Of a DNA stretch of 64,000 bases, positions 31,179 to 44,182 are shown one piece after another. Within the stretch, counting starts at the first letter, position 1, and every line of letters begins with the position of its first letter. The stretch is taken from positions 32,325,419 to 32,389,418 of the forward strand of contig OZ020486.1 in the NCBI GenBank assembly GCA_963971405.1. The letters are read 5' to 3'. The notes below the pieces were generated by a model. The model saw only the letters and a program-made list of their open reading frames with translations. It had not been told where the DNA came from and did no database searches. This DNA comes from Psococerastis gibbosa (Eukaryota > Arthropoda > Insecta > Psocodea > Psocidae). The translations under genes and the position numbers were made by a program.

Positions 31179-34100
31179 CCGCCATTGCATTGGTGGCCTA
31201 CGCCATCTTAAAAAGCATGGTTGCCTATTAGAATTTAGCAAACTTTAAATAATATTTTATATAGAAAAAAATGGTTTATTGTGCAGGAATTTTATGCGAA
31301 ACCCGTCCCTCATCTATTTCAAATATACCTTTACACAGGTAAGTCAGCGTTTGTCTCGGAAACCTAAAATTTAAGATGTTTTTGTGGAAGCCTCAAACAT
31401 TGCGTGTTTTTGTTTTACATGGCTTTATTTTCATTTTAAACTAATTTATGTAGGTTACGATTACCTGTTGCGCATTTCTTAGTAAGATGCGACTGAATGG
31501 TATGTAATGCAATGAATATTTGTAATCTTGGTCTTGAAATATTTACTCATTGTGCGCCAATAATGACACAATGTTGTTGAGTGTGGGTTGCTATTTCAGT
31601 ATCACTTCGAAAGTGTACTTGCCTTTACATGATGATAGGCCTCAGTCAAACTTTAAGTTAATTACCGAATAATGTTGTTCATGTAAGAAAAAGAAGTTGA
31701 AGAATTTGGTGGCAATTTCTTTAATTTTATCATAATGCTTCCTGCTTTGCATCCTATTATTTTATGCATTTTTTTTCAGATTTCCTTTAAACAATGAACT
31801 GTTAAAGAAATGCTTATTGTCATGCGAAGAGATTTGTACATGCCCACTAAATGGTCTCGAATCTGTGGCCAGCATTTTGAAGGAAATTCCTATTTGGTGC
31901 GACCAAATAGTATCAGAAAGCTATTATTATTAATGTCGGACGCCGTGCCTTTATATTTGACTTCCCCAAGTGGCTGCAGCGGAAAGAGTCTAATCTTCGC
32001 GAAATTGTTCGACAGGGGACATATTTACAAGAACTTGAACCTGATCATCCAACTCCAAAGGTATGTAGCATTATTATTTTCAAATGCTTTGATATCTTGG
32101 TCCAAAATTAGTCTATCGTTACTCTTGACTTCGTGATATTTCATATTAAGTAAGAAACAATTTTATTTTCTGACACCTGCTTTCAGCATTTCAGTTTAAG
32201 CAACCCTGTTAGCCTGGTGAGGGGAATGAGTCGGTTTATTATCTCGATGCACCCTAAGGGGAGACTCCTTCACCTCGGGGAGAAGGGGAGTCGACTGACA
32301 GGATTGACCTCCTGATTATAGTGGATTCCAAGCCATTTGGAGAAAATTTTATAGTAAAGTAAAGTCACACGATGAAAACGGAGGTGACTAGGACACGCGC
32401 AATTAGACTGCAGGGTACAGTCTAAGCGCGTTATCATGTCCCACCATGTTCCCCTGCCGTCGCTGTGGACACTACCAAGTTTGCCGCAGTTTGAAACACG
32501 CTCTGCCCTCGTGGTTTCAACTTGGTTAGCCCCTAAGGGTTATGACATTGGAAAGATTGTAGTGTCAGCCGCATGGAGAAGCGGGTTCGGTTTCCGTTCA
32601 CACCCCATTTCTTCCTCTTGTTTTTTCCTGATGGGCCTGGTTCTGTAGTTTACCTTCTATAATGTTAATTCATCTTTCCTATAGTGTTTTGGTATATTCT
32701 TTCAGTTAATGGATGACGCGAGAAACGACGCCGAGGCGAGCGTGTTGAAAGAGACGTCGTCTTTAAAAGAAAGCGGAAGTTCAACTGCTGCAGGTCAAGT
32801 TGGAAGCATATGCTGAACCAGGGATTATGTTACCTCTTTTACTTATTTGTCTGAGAATAACATTCTCGTCCCTATTTACAAGATCATGGTAGCCTATTGA
32901 GATCGATTCTATGAGCATTCGTTCCCAAATATTGTATGACAAGGGCAGAAAGAAAATGGGAGGCTATGTTGATTTGGGAAATTTCGCTGCTTCAGAAATT
33001 GGTAAACCCGCAAAAGGGGCCCTTGTTTTGCAAGTTACCTCTTTGTCAAGGTCTTTCAAATGCCCGTAAGCGTATTTTCTTATTGAAAAATTAGACGCCT
33101 CTATTCTCAGTAGAATATTGATGACAGCTTCATCATATTGGGATTAAAGTCCGCTCATGTGATGATGGTCACGTAAATATAGCAGCATTACTAGTTTTAG
33201 GTTGTGACCTTGTCGCAGGCGAGCATACATTATTTCCACACCCAGCAGACAGGTATATCCTATATTTGTTTAAGTTGACTCGAAATTCATATGCTGAAAC
33301 TGGACGCTAACTAACACGCTCAGCGTGGAATTATGAACACCCCTACTGCATTCATTGCTGGTTTATTATTGATACATGGAAAAATATATATTATAAAAAA
33401 ATTCAATTTCATAAGTCAATTTGTTGTAAATTATGCCCCTTATTTTCGTATTTAGCGTTAAGGACATTAGGTACCGCACGGTAGGCTACAAATGGTACTT
33501 AGGTGTACGTAGGTGCAGAACTGGATAATTAGGCCTAACTACGAGGTGGGCAAGACAAACTTCAGCAAATAACTTGCAATATTGCTAGTGATTATTAAGT
33601 TACCTGTGTGATAAGCATCTTAAATTCATAGTTATCTTCAGTCATAGTAAAGTAGGTAGGTACCTTATAATCTTATGACAAAATAGCATAATCATTATTA
33701 TTGTCGTCATCGGAATAAGCGAGCAGCAACTACCATTTAGGTAGCTACAATTACAAAGACCCCACGTATGGTGTCGATCGAGTAACGGACGGACGGCAAT
33801 AGAACAAAATTAATTTGATGTTAAGGTGGAGTAGGTACTATTCGGTGTTGTAAGGTGTGAACAAGTCCTTTGCATCATTTTTTACCGACTTTCCTGCCTA
33901 CGATATGTCCGTGCTTTTATTTCTGCTTACGCCTGAAGGCCAGTTCTATTATGGAACCCAAACTAAGCCAAGAAAAAGCAATTATAAATGAAAACTCAGC
34001 GTTTATCTAGGGGTAGTATCAATATTAAAGAATTTTTCCTATTGCCATTTCAAGCAAAATACTAGTCATAGAAGATTTATATTTTATGCACGACAAACAA

Positions 34101-34228
34101 AATTAGTAATATTTTTGATAGCTTGCACCAAATAAGCGTCAAACTAATTATTTTCAATGTACTATCGCCAAAAAAGTATAGGACCTCACATAATAAATTT
34201 GAATTTAGGCCACCAATGCAATGGCGGA
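31179..34228 (+). mobile_element. Degenerate P-element / THAP9-like transposon
   Basis: A 21 bp inverted repeat (CCGCCATTGCATTGGTGGCC plus one base at 31179-31199, inverse at 34207-34227) frames about 3.05 kb, close to the size of the Drosophila P element. The only recognisable coding matter inside is a decayed THAP plus RNase-H-like transposase in the same orientation. The repeats may be terminal or subterminal; I found no clear 8 bp target duplication. It sits between the TMEM68-type and ASCC1 genes. Confidence 0.7.
31271..33240 (+). pseudogene. P-element/THAP9-like transposase pseudogene
   Basis: Exon 1 (31271-31338) starts MVYCAGILC, giving the C-x4-C of a THAP finger. Exon 2 (31780-32060) continues with FPLNNELLKK, RRDLYMPTKWSRICGQHF (the C-x2-H part) and DAVP, then FDFPKWLQRKESNLREIV. 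Following these requires two single-base frame losses, near 31800-31812 and 31948-31952. A possible exon 3 is 32706-32792. From 32896 the frame reads DSMSIRSQILYDKG, KKMGGYVDLGNF and GALVLQV; further frames give YFLIEKLDA and GIKVRSCDDGHVNIAALLVLG. These match the catalytic RNase-H-like part of P-element transposases. In-frame stops and frame changes make it inactive. Confidence 0.75.
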
Positions 34229-34728
34229 CTGAATTCGCGCCATTTTCATGAAAATGGCGGAGTTGTCATCCCCTGTGGAGGACTGAAGCCACGACCACGC
34301 CCCCTCATAAGTGCATTTTGGCGGGAAATTCAAATTTAATAGTTTTATTATATGTTTTCTTTATAGTTTTCTTTGTTGTTTCATATATAATTATATTTAT
34401 TATTTACATTTATTATATATATTGTTTAAAATGTAAATTAAAAGTACTTCAAGTTCTGCATAAAAATATTGCTGGTTAGTTGGCATGATTTTCCGTTCTA
34501 AATAATCTTTAAATAATCAAATAAAAAATAAAATGTTAACACGGAAATAGCCGAAGTCAAGCGGCTTCAACCCGAATGTTTACGATGAGTCTATAGTTTT
34601 ACTATGTCTATGATTATTTCATATAGTTTGACCAAAGAAAATGCGACAAAGCAATCTTGAATATTCAATAACAAAAAATCCATTTTTTTAGCATTTGAAA
34701 ATTGCGGGAGTTATTTGATGGGTATAAA

Positions 34729-34983
34729 CCATAGAAATATATAAACTGGAACGGCAGGAGCTATAATATCCTTTGCGGGGCAATCGTTAACCATAAGTCA
34801 ACTATCAGAGATAAGTACCAACGTAAAAATATCGAAGTCTTGCACATTGCAGCATAGTAGAACCTGGACCCGGTCAAATCTCTGTACTTAGCCTGTGTAG
34901 TGTATTTTAACCAGCGGAATTGCGTACTTATTTTATGCAGGTTACCTAGCCGCCATATTGATAAAGGTCTACAGCCACGCGAT
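34729..34983 (+). mobile_element. Solo copy of the ~260 bp CCATAGAAATAT element, 8 bp duplication
   Basis: Same sequence as the inverted units at 16999-17260 and 17483-17746. It starts CCATAGAAATATATAAACTGG, ends ACGCGATGG and is flanked by perfect GGTATAAA repeats (34721-34728 and 34984-34991). This defines the unit as a short mobile element with 8 bp target duplication and only tiny CCAT/ATGG inverted ends. Confidence 0.65.
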
Positions 34984-35577
34984 GGTATAAACTCTGTTGC
35001 CAGACCTAGTCTTACCATGTTTCGCTTATGGTTTCGATATGGCCAATCCGAAGAATCAGTGGACTGAGCGTCCTAATGCCTGGGGTTAAGGATACTTATA
35101 TATTTGCTCTAGACTTGTTACCACATCCTGAGTAAAACTATGTTTTACTCAGCCCGGAAACAATATTGAAATGGGAACAAAGTATCAGATCCCCCTAATA
35201 ATGGCTAGGCTTAGGCATATGCATGCATTTTAATTTTAAAGTTTAAAAAGTTTACATGCGAAAATTTCGATGATTTCAAAAATTGGCGGGAAAAAAGTTT
35301 TGCCAACAAGAAGGAAGTGTGAAATTTGAAGGTAAAAAATTAAAATTATAAGTAAATAACCAACTATAAGGCACGAAAACATAAAAAAAACAATAAACAA
35401 AAAAATAATGCATTAATTTTTTTATTATTGCAACTTGCGTATCTTTGCGTATCTTTTTGCTTCCATTGCGTAAATTTTAATTTTCCGAACGGCAGCCCTG
35501 TGTGTACGTATGTGGAATGGGCGCCTGAATGATTTAATTGATTTTGGTCTTGAGCAAACAGAAAATTAAAATTAAAA

Positions 35578-38500
35578 ATGGATACATTGTCTCCTGAACT
35601 TTACTATACTGAAAGATCGTGTTACCGCCTCAATAGTGATGAATACAAGGAATTAGTCGCTGCTAGATATAACGAGAACGGTTTGTATTTCTTACGGAAT
35701 ACTAGAATATACATGAGTCATTATCAAAAACATTGACAAATCTGAATTGTTTACTTTTAATTATTTTATCAACTCAAAATTGCCCGTTAATATAATTTTT
35801 GGGGCCTATTATATTCTTTCTACCTATAACTGACGTGGTTTGTCTTCATTTTCAACAATAACAGTTTTAAACGTGTTTGAAGATTAGGAGTTACCGAAAT
35901 TTGTCATGAGTGCAACGAGACAACTTCAAATATTTTGCGTCTTACGTAAAACTTTCCTGTAGCATTTTTCCACCCAATTAGTTTTGCCATGTGTCCTATC
36001 CCCCTGCCCTTCTGCTAAATGTCTCAATATCTGTAAGTTGCTCAATTTTCTACTAAATCGAAGTCATGATTGTCACAATTGCTTGTAATGAGGTCTTCAA
36101 TTCTGAAAAATATTTATAAATTTATAAACGTAAGGGAAAAGTTAAAGACACATCAAAAACGTATGAGACCTTACAAATTATAGCAATTTATTGAAACTTC
36201 GTCTAAGAAAAGTCATAAGAAAGTTTGGAAAAATATTTAAAACCGGTCCGTTGCACTCATGATTATCTAGTTGCACTCATGACTGGTGGAGGTTTGACTG
36301 ACTAGAAGAAATAGAAACAATGGTATCTTTTCGAAATTTCTATTTTTCGAAGAAATTTACGTCGCATTGAAACTTAAAAAAAATTCTTTTCCCCTTGTTC
36401 TGAATATAAAGAGAGGGAAGTAGGTATTTCAATAATATCATCGAATTTGATGTAGGCCCTATGCTATATCATTATCGTCCAAGCGGAATATGTTATTCTT
36501 GCACACCCTCATAAACACAACCACCTTCTCTCCTTCATCGTCGTCGACAGTTTCTCTTGCAACCGCAGCAATGCAGCATAACGGAACCTTTTTCAAGTAG
36601 GTGAGTTCCGGTTTGTAGCTTGTCGCCAGTAACTGCTCGATCGTCTGCTAGTTTACTGGCACCTTGATGGGGTGGTGAAGACTGACGAATTCTTGGTTTT
36701 TCTGTTCAAGTTTTGTCAAATCTTCTACCTTCTACCTTCTTCCTTCTATCATTCCTCATTTTATGCTTTGTCTTGTATAGTAATTCTCGCTCTGGGTTCA
36801 ATTTTCTATTCATTCGGCATTTTCTTGATCTTTCTGCACTACTCATTGTCATATTTATAAAAGAAAATGTACTTTCCAAAATCTTATTACCATTGTCCAT
36901 AATGAGTGCAACGCTCGATCATGAGTGCCACGAGTGGCTTTGTAGCACTCATGAGAAAACCGAGAAAACTAAAAAAAATCTCCGGTATTAATAGCCTGAT
37001 AGGGCTAGGTTAGCTGTGAAGTTAAGCTTAATGACTTCATTGTTAAAAATAATTATGTTCCAACAAACAATTCATAATTTTTATAGGTGAACCTTATGTT
37101 GCTCTCATGAGATCGAATAAAAATACGCACACGCATTTTTTTAGTAGCCCCTATAAAATTTTTAAAACTCTTGCAGAAGCGTCTTTAGGTAGACAACAAC
37201 GATGCGAACATATATGGCGACGACATTGCTCTAGTGATGCGTTTTCACGCGCCTTTCTAAGTTATTTCTTAACGTTGCACTCATGACGTAGCAATCAGGT
37301 CTTATGTCACAGACAGTCCAAAAACTTGGTGTTAACAGCTCAAGACTGGATGCAGGCCTCTTAAGACATCACGAAATGTAAGATGGATAGTTGTTGCAAT
37401 GTATTACACTACCGCCAAAGTGATCAGTCTTTTAGTTTAGGCGAGAAAAAATCATGAAGTATATTATTTTTGGTGTGGACACTCATTTCGAGCCCACTTT
37501 CCAACTTAAAAAATGTCCCAAATACTTAAAAAAATGGTTATTTTACACATACGAATATTAATTTTTTTAGTTTAAGAGTATGGTAACAAAGTCTGGCCAA
37601 TCTCATTCCCGCAACCAACTACAAAGCGCCACTAGATAGTCTAATATACACTGGACAGGAAATTGTCAATGTTTTTGATAATGACTCACATACTATATAC
37701 TATAGTATATGGTATTTCCTTTTAGCCGTTTATAATAATCATAGTAGAAATTTTTATGTATTAGTACGTTCCATGGATCCCGAGGCAATCTGAAATAAAA
37801 AGATATGTCCAACATCACATTTCACAGGGCATGATCTCTGAGCTATTAATTATGTTTTAGAAAAGTATCTCTTCATAAGTTAGTTGATAGTGTGTGACCA
37901 TTACTGGCATTACTAGTAAATACCTGATACACACACATATCATTTAAACATTTTATTAATTTGAAACTTTATTTCCATTGGATGGTGTAAGTAAGGAGTG
38001 GATGGACTGATGTAGGTACCGTAGCCTACATTTACTTCAAACATTTCAGATTTGGAAACTTCATTTGAGGACTTGCCAAGCGATGATGACGACTTGGAAG
38101 GTGAAGAAGATTCTGGAATTCAGGAGATTTCCGAAAGGAAATTTATTTTTAAACTAAGTGTATCAAAGTAAGTGTTTCGTTTTGTGCCGTAAATTAAATT
38201 AAGGCATATACTTCCATAAGGCTGGTGTGGCTCGGGCCGTACCGACTGAAGGTTGATACAACCCAATAATTATGACTTACCTGTCTACTTTTTACTGTTT
38301 ACTAATATTATATGACATTTCCGAGTGGTATAGTTTATAACTGACAACCACTCGCAAGATAAGGAATTTTTTGTTGAAATAGGAGCAATTAAGCTACAAA
38401 AGCTGTCCAATTGCTGCGCACCGTTCCAGTAACGACTGCATCGGTGGAAACTCCTATTTCATTTTATTGACGCGCCTCTCTATAAGTATATAACAAGATC

Positions 38501-41500
38501 AGCGGCCTATCACTCTATGCCGCTTCCCCACTGCAACTTGACCAACTCAAGACGTTCCCTACGGTACAAGGCAACGACTCTACAACGCACTCGCCAAGAC
38601 CTTACACATGAACAAGTACAAGCATCCCCCCCCCCCACCCCTACACAACACTAACATTAATACAAGAACAGCAACATACAGGACAATAATAAGAGTATGG
38701 AAGAGGGACGAACTCGACAAATTACATTAGCATTTACATATTTTTATGCAAACATTTTTTTTTTAATTATCCTTAGGTATAGGTAGTTGAGAAGGCATAA
38801 ATTAGTTCTTAACTCGTAGTTAGTAAAATTGTTTTGGGTGAATAAGGTATAGGTATTCAGTGCTACACACGCACGCCGCTGGCATGAGGGGGCACTTCAA
38901 CTGTCTCCGTATTTGTGTAAAACAAATTTAGAAAAAATACACGAAATATTATTATTATATAGAACTCGGGTGGCAATCAGTGGATCATATCGTCTGGACC
39001 GACACAAGATCAAAAAAAGGACTAATGCCAAGTTACCTAAAACTACAGCGATTCTCGGACAATCACGGGTACAACACCAGAGGAAGGAACGACTTCACTC
39101 TACAACATAGGACCCTGGAGATAGGGAGAAATTCGTTACTTCAGAAAGGACTTTTGGATTATAACAGACTAGACGGTGCTATTAAAGAAATGGATTCGAT
39201 AAGAGCCTTTCGTTTGGCCCTGCGCGAAATAGTTCGTTAGTGCATAGACTAAAGTTAATCTGTGATTAATATAGCGATATATGGAGAGACTAATTAGCGT
39301 CTCTGCGCTACTTATACTCACAGACAACAAACAACAACATTAATATAACCTGACTGAGTAAACGCACACCAGTCAATTCTTTATCATTCATCACTGTTGT
39401 GGGGTTTTCCGCAGCAGGGTTGCAGGCCTGTTCCCTGGAGGAGACGTAGTCACCTGATAGCACTGGAGTGGCACCTGTTGAAGTAGTGGAAGCCTTGAAA
39501 GTAGTGAAAACCCACAAAGCTGCAGTATAATAATAATGGAATAAGACAAGTGTGGGACTGTTGAAGAAGGGAGGTGATGAATTGATAAACCGGGTGTACA
39601 GGCCGGAAAATTTAATATGGGAAGGGAGGAGATGCCTGAGGAGTGGATTGCCAAAGCGGATTTATGGGTGGACGATCCACAAAGGAAATCTTTACTGCCC
39701 GAACGGTTCTCGAGAAATACTGTTAGTTTATCGTGGATGCGCATCAGCTTTTCATATACTTCATGCAAGCCTGCTTACTTACTTAAACGGTGTCTTATCC
39801 CTCCCACGGGGTTGGTGACACTAATCTTCAATGTTCAGGGCCCTGAGGTCCTCCCTCCCTTTTGTTTCGAGGGACATCCTTGGGCCTAGTGTGAAACTTA
39901 GGAAGCTGTGTAACTAGAGGGCCCAGGCAAGGAGACCCTATCTTATCAACTACTCATCAATTTAGTGTTCAAATACGTAGTAAGGAAGATTACTTCAAAC
40001 CCAGGTGGCACTCTGTTCAATAGATCTGTTTTCTGGACAGCTAATGCAGGCGATGTAGATGTCATGGCAAGAAACAGGAGGGTTCTAGGAGCAGCTCTTA
40101 TAGAAATGGAAGCTGAAACTGGTCGCATAAACTTAAGTAATACTTGGCGAAGTTGTGCATTTTTTTTTTTTTACTTTACTCATACAGCAGCGTTCATGAC
40201 CTTTATTAACAGACATATTTTAAGGTTTTTTCCCCCTTCCAGGGCGTTTTTTGGTTCTATTATCGGAGCACATGGGGCTGTTCGCCGTCGAATAGAAGAA
40301 GAAACAAGGACAACCGTGTCTGTACCGCGGCATAACCAAGATGGGGATGTTGTGGCAACTGGTAGATGCCACAGAGATGTTGTTCTGGCAAAGAAACATC
40401 TATTAGCAACAGTTACTGCTGCAAGAAACAAGCGACCCTACACCCATTTTTTGTCCATACCCTTAGCTTCCGATGAGATGAAAACCAATTTTATACGATT
40501 CAAGGTAGGTAAATTAATCACAAACCTATGCATTTAGCTGGGACCCTGCAGACCCACATTTGCCAGCATAGTTGTAACCATGGGATAGTGTAACTATATG
40601 CTTGCTTAATAAACGTAAGAGAACCTTGAAAACTTCACATCGAAGAGATATTCCTTGCCTCTCAAAAACGCAATTGCTTCCAATTTTTCTCAAACTATGA
40701 ACGTCAGCTTCAATTTGTGAGAATTCTGAAAAATACCTAGACTATAAATAATTATTTCTGTAAATTGTACCGCTAGCCAGTGGGGTCGTTGGCATTGGGC
40801 ATGGTACAATGAAGCCCGTCCATAAAAATAATGAATATAGAATATAAGATTTGGAGTGACTTATGTCAGAAACTGTTTTGCTGCAGGGTGATCATGACGA
40901 TTTTAATCCTGGGGGGTAATACAATACCATGTCACGTGATGGTATTAATTCAATTGCTTAAAATAAAAGACAAGCAATTTTTAGAATTTTTTAAATCGTG
41001 ATGTTGGCAATACTGAAGAACTGAACTAATGCGACGCTGCCGTAGCAAATGTAAATAACAAATATAAACACATATCGCCCTAGAAATAAACATGTTTTAA
41101 TTTTGAATAAATATATTATAAGGATTATAAATAATTTGTCTAAATCTAAGGCAGAAAAAATGAAGAAACTCACCAAAAATATAGCTGAAGATCATTCAAT
41201 TATTTAAATTGACACAATTTGAATTTTCAGCGCTTGCGACGATTACCAACATCAAAAAGTAAAAAAATCTGAAATTTGCTCGTCTTTTATTTTAATCAAT
41301 TGAATTAATCCCATCACTTGCATTAAAATGGTCATGATCAGCCTGCTGGTGTATGAAGTAGTCCTCTACAAGTTCCATGTACCAAATCTTTATAGCTTAC
41401 GTAAATTAAATATTAAAAAAACTGTCCGACTTCTGCGTTATACATGGGTTAATATATTTTTATATTATTTGTTTATTTATAGGAGAAAGTCTTAAAACTA

Positions 41501-44182
41501 TGTCCACACCTACGGGAAGACATATTTCCAGAACCTGAAACCCTTCATGTTACTGTTGAACTTTTAGTGCTTACTGACAATAAGGAAAGAAGTGAAGCTT
41601 GCCAAAAAATGAAAGAGCTGCCTGCCCTGTTAACGTACGTATTATCGTTGAGAATACAATTGCAAACAACCGCTAGCTAATAATGTCGATAGCGATATTG
41701 CCCTATCCCTGTCCCCAATGGAAAGCGGCCTTATAATAATTATAAATAAATAAATAAGGACTTTTTTGTTATATTACTAAACCAACCTAGCGGAGTTAGG
41801 GCTATAAAGCCCTCTCTTACACTCAACTAGGAAGGCCCGGGACCGACCCTGCTTTGCATGCCCTTCGAAGCATGGCCAGAAAATGTAGGAAGTGTAGGAC
41901 TCAAACCAACAACCTTTCGGGTGAAAGTCAGAGTCCGTACCACTACTCTACATGTTCTTAGAATGAATACTCACATCAGTCTTGTCATAGTAAGTTGCTA
42001 CTATTAGCAAACAATACAACGGAGTTGGTATTTAAGGCCCGGTACACACGGACTATTGGCTTTGATGAATGGTTGGTGCAAAACATGTGTGAAACAGAGT
42101 CTGATTCAGAAGATTTCTATGAACTGGTGTCTTTAGGGGAAACCCGCGCACTTTCGTGCGTTCGGCTTCGCGTCGGCTTCAGAAATCGACAAGAAATCTG
42201 CTAGCCCTATAGCTACAAGAAAAAAAGACGTCGGCAACTCGGGGATCCGGAGTCGTCCGTGTGTACTGAAGGATATGGTGCTGCCTAGCATTGTACTGGT
42301 TGGACTGACGAGTTCGTTGCCCAGTTTCCAATAGAAATAAATAAAGCTTCCAATAGAAATAAATAAAGCTTTACACAATAACGAAAATCTAACCAACGAG
42401 ATAATTTTCCAAAATTGCTCCCCACTCCTAATGTTATGTTCCCAACCCCGCCCACCTCCTACCAATTAATATTGTATCCCCCACCCCTCCTTGGTATGTA
42501 TATAAAGGCGTGTTTCATTTATTTGTTTATGTCTGATGATGGTATTTTACCGAAACCGGTCACGTTTAATATATTTTATTGTGGATCAGTTGCGTCTCAT
42601 TCTTTCTACAATTATAAGTCCAATAGCCTGCAGAGTGTCGAGCCGAGAATACTGTAGTAAACTACCCACCGAATACCCAATAGCCCCAACGTCGAAGTTT
42701 TTCTCTTCAAAAAGAATAAGACAAACTTGTAAAAGCAATGATCATAAGACGTTTGAGGCAAGCAGAGCTTTCTTGTCCTCAGCTCAAATACATGCTAGAC
42801 CCATGTTCCTAAGCATTATGTTTTACTTTCCAGACCTTTACTAGTGGGGAAAGAACTCCGCGTTGAAGCAAGTGGGCTAGCATACTTTTGCGATGACCCA
42901 TCTATGGTTCATGTCTTATATGCCAAAGTACACAATCCACTTTTACAAGAGGTTGCAGAAACGGCGTCAAATTACTTCAGGCGCACTGGTTTCACAAAGA
43001 GCAAAAACGACTCTTTGAAATTGCACATGACCGTTTTGAACACGGGACTTGTGGATAGGACAAATCAGGAGAGGCAGCCTATCGATGTTAGGCCTATTTT
43101 ACGGGTAAAGGTTTTTCTTATACTCTTTCTGTTTATGATTCATCTGGGTTGGCCCCCGATAGCCAAGCTAACCTAAAGGGCAACAATCGGTAGCCAAATC
43201 CGTACCCATATGATGTATATTAAAAAAAGGTTAGTTATTCTTCGGGGCACAGACCAAAGCAGAGTTTCCGAAGTCCGTGTGATAGAACAGGGCACGACAT
43301 TCGCGACTGGGTGCGACCTCGATAGTTTACATTCAATGGACAAGTCGCATATGTCTTGTTTTATTACACGGACTTTGGATGCTCTGCTTCCTCTCTCAAT
43401 TTAATTTAAAATAGCCATGAACCTTTTTTGATAGCCAAGCTATGATTGGCGTGTTTACTAGTGTACCTACTATGTTAGCAACAGGCACATATCATGCATC
43501 AATATGCATACATCTCTTCGAATTTTTTACTCCTATAAGGCTTTTATGTTCCCCCTCCTATTATCTCTTAGGAGAAAGGCTTGGGGAGTCAACTGCCCCA
43601 CTTAAAGTCCCCGGCTTGCCAGCCAGTCCTTGGCTAAAGACAAAATGTGTTGACATCAACGATAATAAAACAGAATAGATGGCGCCTAACAATAAGCCTT
43701 AGCTTATGGCCGATAGCGGTGAAAGGTAGGTGGCATTTGTCAAATCGTGGAAATAATGTAACCAAGTTGTGGGGTTGGAACATATCGTAAACAATATAAA
43801 ATAGCGGCAAATGAAAAACAAATGAACCATTGAACAGGCTGACAACAAAATCGCAGTCGCCGATGTTATTCGCACTTGAACTTGGCCCCTGGCCATCTTA
43901 ATCGTTTAATTCTGCCTGAGTTTGGCTTATAGTTAGAACCACCTGCTTGCGCTTGGTCACAACATTTTACTGCTTCATTGCACGCGCTGTAGATGACCTT
44001 CTTACGCGCCTGGTTGACATAAAGTTGTTCTGTTTTAGTCATTGGATGATTTCTACTTTGGAACGTTAACCGTACAGGCGCTGCATCTGTCCCAGATGGG
44101 AACTCGAGGTGAAGATGGCTACTACCTGCCCTCTGCCATAATTCAGCTGCCTTCGTACAGCTCACCCGCGAACTGTCGCTGA
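35578..44182 (+). CDS. ASCC1: ASCC1, activating signal cointegrator 1 complex subunit 1, copy A (6 exons, 349 aa)
   Basis: Exons are 35578-35680, 38050-38167, 40243-40504, 41483-41634, 42834-43104 and 44039-44182. All junctions are GT-AG, phases run 1-2-0-2-0, and the sum is 1050 nt including TGA. Length and layout match animal ASCC1. Residues 1-34 (start MDTLSPELYYTERS) and an acidic linker precede a KH domain with IIGAHGAVRRRIEEET, whose GxxG loop is GAHG. The C-terminal 2H-phosphoesterase/AKAP7-like domain has LHVTV and LHMTV as its two His-x-Thr motifs, and ends with FYFGTLTVQALHLS. From family knowledge, ASCC1 works with ASCC2, ASCC3 and TRIP4 in the nucleus, in transcription co-activation and in ALKBH3-linked alkylation repair; the KH domain binds RNA. 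A poly(A) signal AATAAA at 44257-44262 follows the stop by 75 nt. Introns are full of transposons. A diverged second copy follows directly. Confidence 0.94.
35904..37288. repeat. Cluster of TCATGAGTGCAAC motifs, both orientations
   Basis: TCATGAGTGCAACG or its complement CGTTGCACTCATGA recurs, exactly or with one or two changes, near 35904, 36250, 36270, 36900, 36919, 36942, 37098 and 37273. All eight lie in ASCC1 copy A intron 1. Spacing is irregular and the sequences between are not obviously repeated. I cannot assign a function. Confidence 0.55.
38998..39240 (+). pseudogene. LINE reverse-transcriptase C-terminus
   Basis: The open frame ends NHGYNTRGRNDFTL...LLDYNRLDGAIKEMDSIRAFRLALREIV before TAG at 39238-39240. 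The NTR box, the YN-x-L stretch and the F...L ending are the standard C-terminal pattern of many non-LTR retrotransposon RTs. It is a 5'-truncated copy in ASCC1 intron 2. The stretch 39391-39889 after it has overlapping open frames I could not assign. Confidence 0.7.
40880..41346. mobile_element. TIR element related to 572-1651
   Basis: GCTGCAGGGTGATCATGACG near 40880 and GTCATGATCAGCCTGC ending at 41346 are inverse copies and resemble the termini at 572-1651. The next inner blocks 'ggtattaattcaattg' and 'caattgaattaatccc' are also inverted. Non-coding, in ASCC1 copy A intron 3. Confidence 0.55.
41785..41955 (-). repeat. tRNA-derived SINE, family 1 (minus strand)
   Basis: Reverse copy of the family at 48262-48415 and 56650-56818. 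It reads, on the minus strand, a B-box-like GGTTTGAGTCCTACAC followed by 'ttctggccatgcttcgaag' and the 3' part 'ctaactccgctaggttggt'. It lies in ASCC1 copy A intron 4. Confidence 0.6.
42036..42272. mobile_element. MITE with GG(C/T)(C/T)CGGTACACAC termini, copy 1
   Basis: Starts GGCCCGGTACACACGGAC and ends TCCGTGTGTACTGAAGG. The interior ('gaatggttggt', 'gcttcagaaatcgacaagaaatc') matches 55142-55435. The open frame across it is repeat sequence, not a gene. Confidence 0.65.
42520..42575 (+). ncRNA. Hammerhead-ribozyme-like core motif (PLE-like context)
   Basis: CTGATGATGGTATTTTACCGAAACC holds CUGAUGA and GAAAC separated by a GGUA/UACC stem. These are the two conserved hammerhead core strands, but with an extra U after CUGAUGA. 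Such motifs are known in Penelope-like elements. I could not build a convincing stem I or III, so activity is unproven. It lies in ASCC1 copy A intron 4. Confidence 0.3.

Noticed and set aside
34318-35295. Two E2F-like TTTGGCGGGAA / TTGGCGGGAA sites upstream of ASCC1
   Set aside because: Single short motifs 290 and 1260 bases from the start codon with no other promoter features; too weak to annotate.
39391-39889. Overlapping open frames on both strands in ASCC1 copy A intron 2
   Set aside because: They could be transposon remains next to the LINE fragment at 38998-39240, but no motif could be named.
42005-42204. 69-codon open frame in ASCC1 intron 4
   Set aside because: It lies mostly inside the MITE at 42036-42272; the same sequence recurs at 55142-55435 with frame-breaking changes.
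42536-42844. 102-codon open frame just before ASCC1 exon 42834
   Set aside because: It runs across the hammerhead-like repeat and the splice acceptor in a different frame from the exon; a chance frame.
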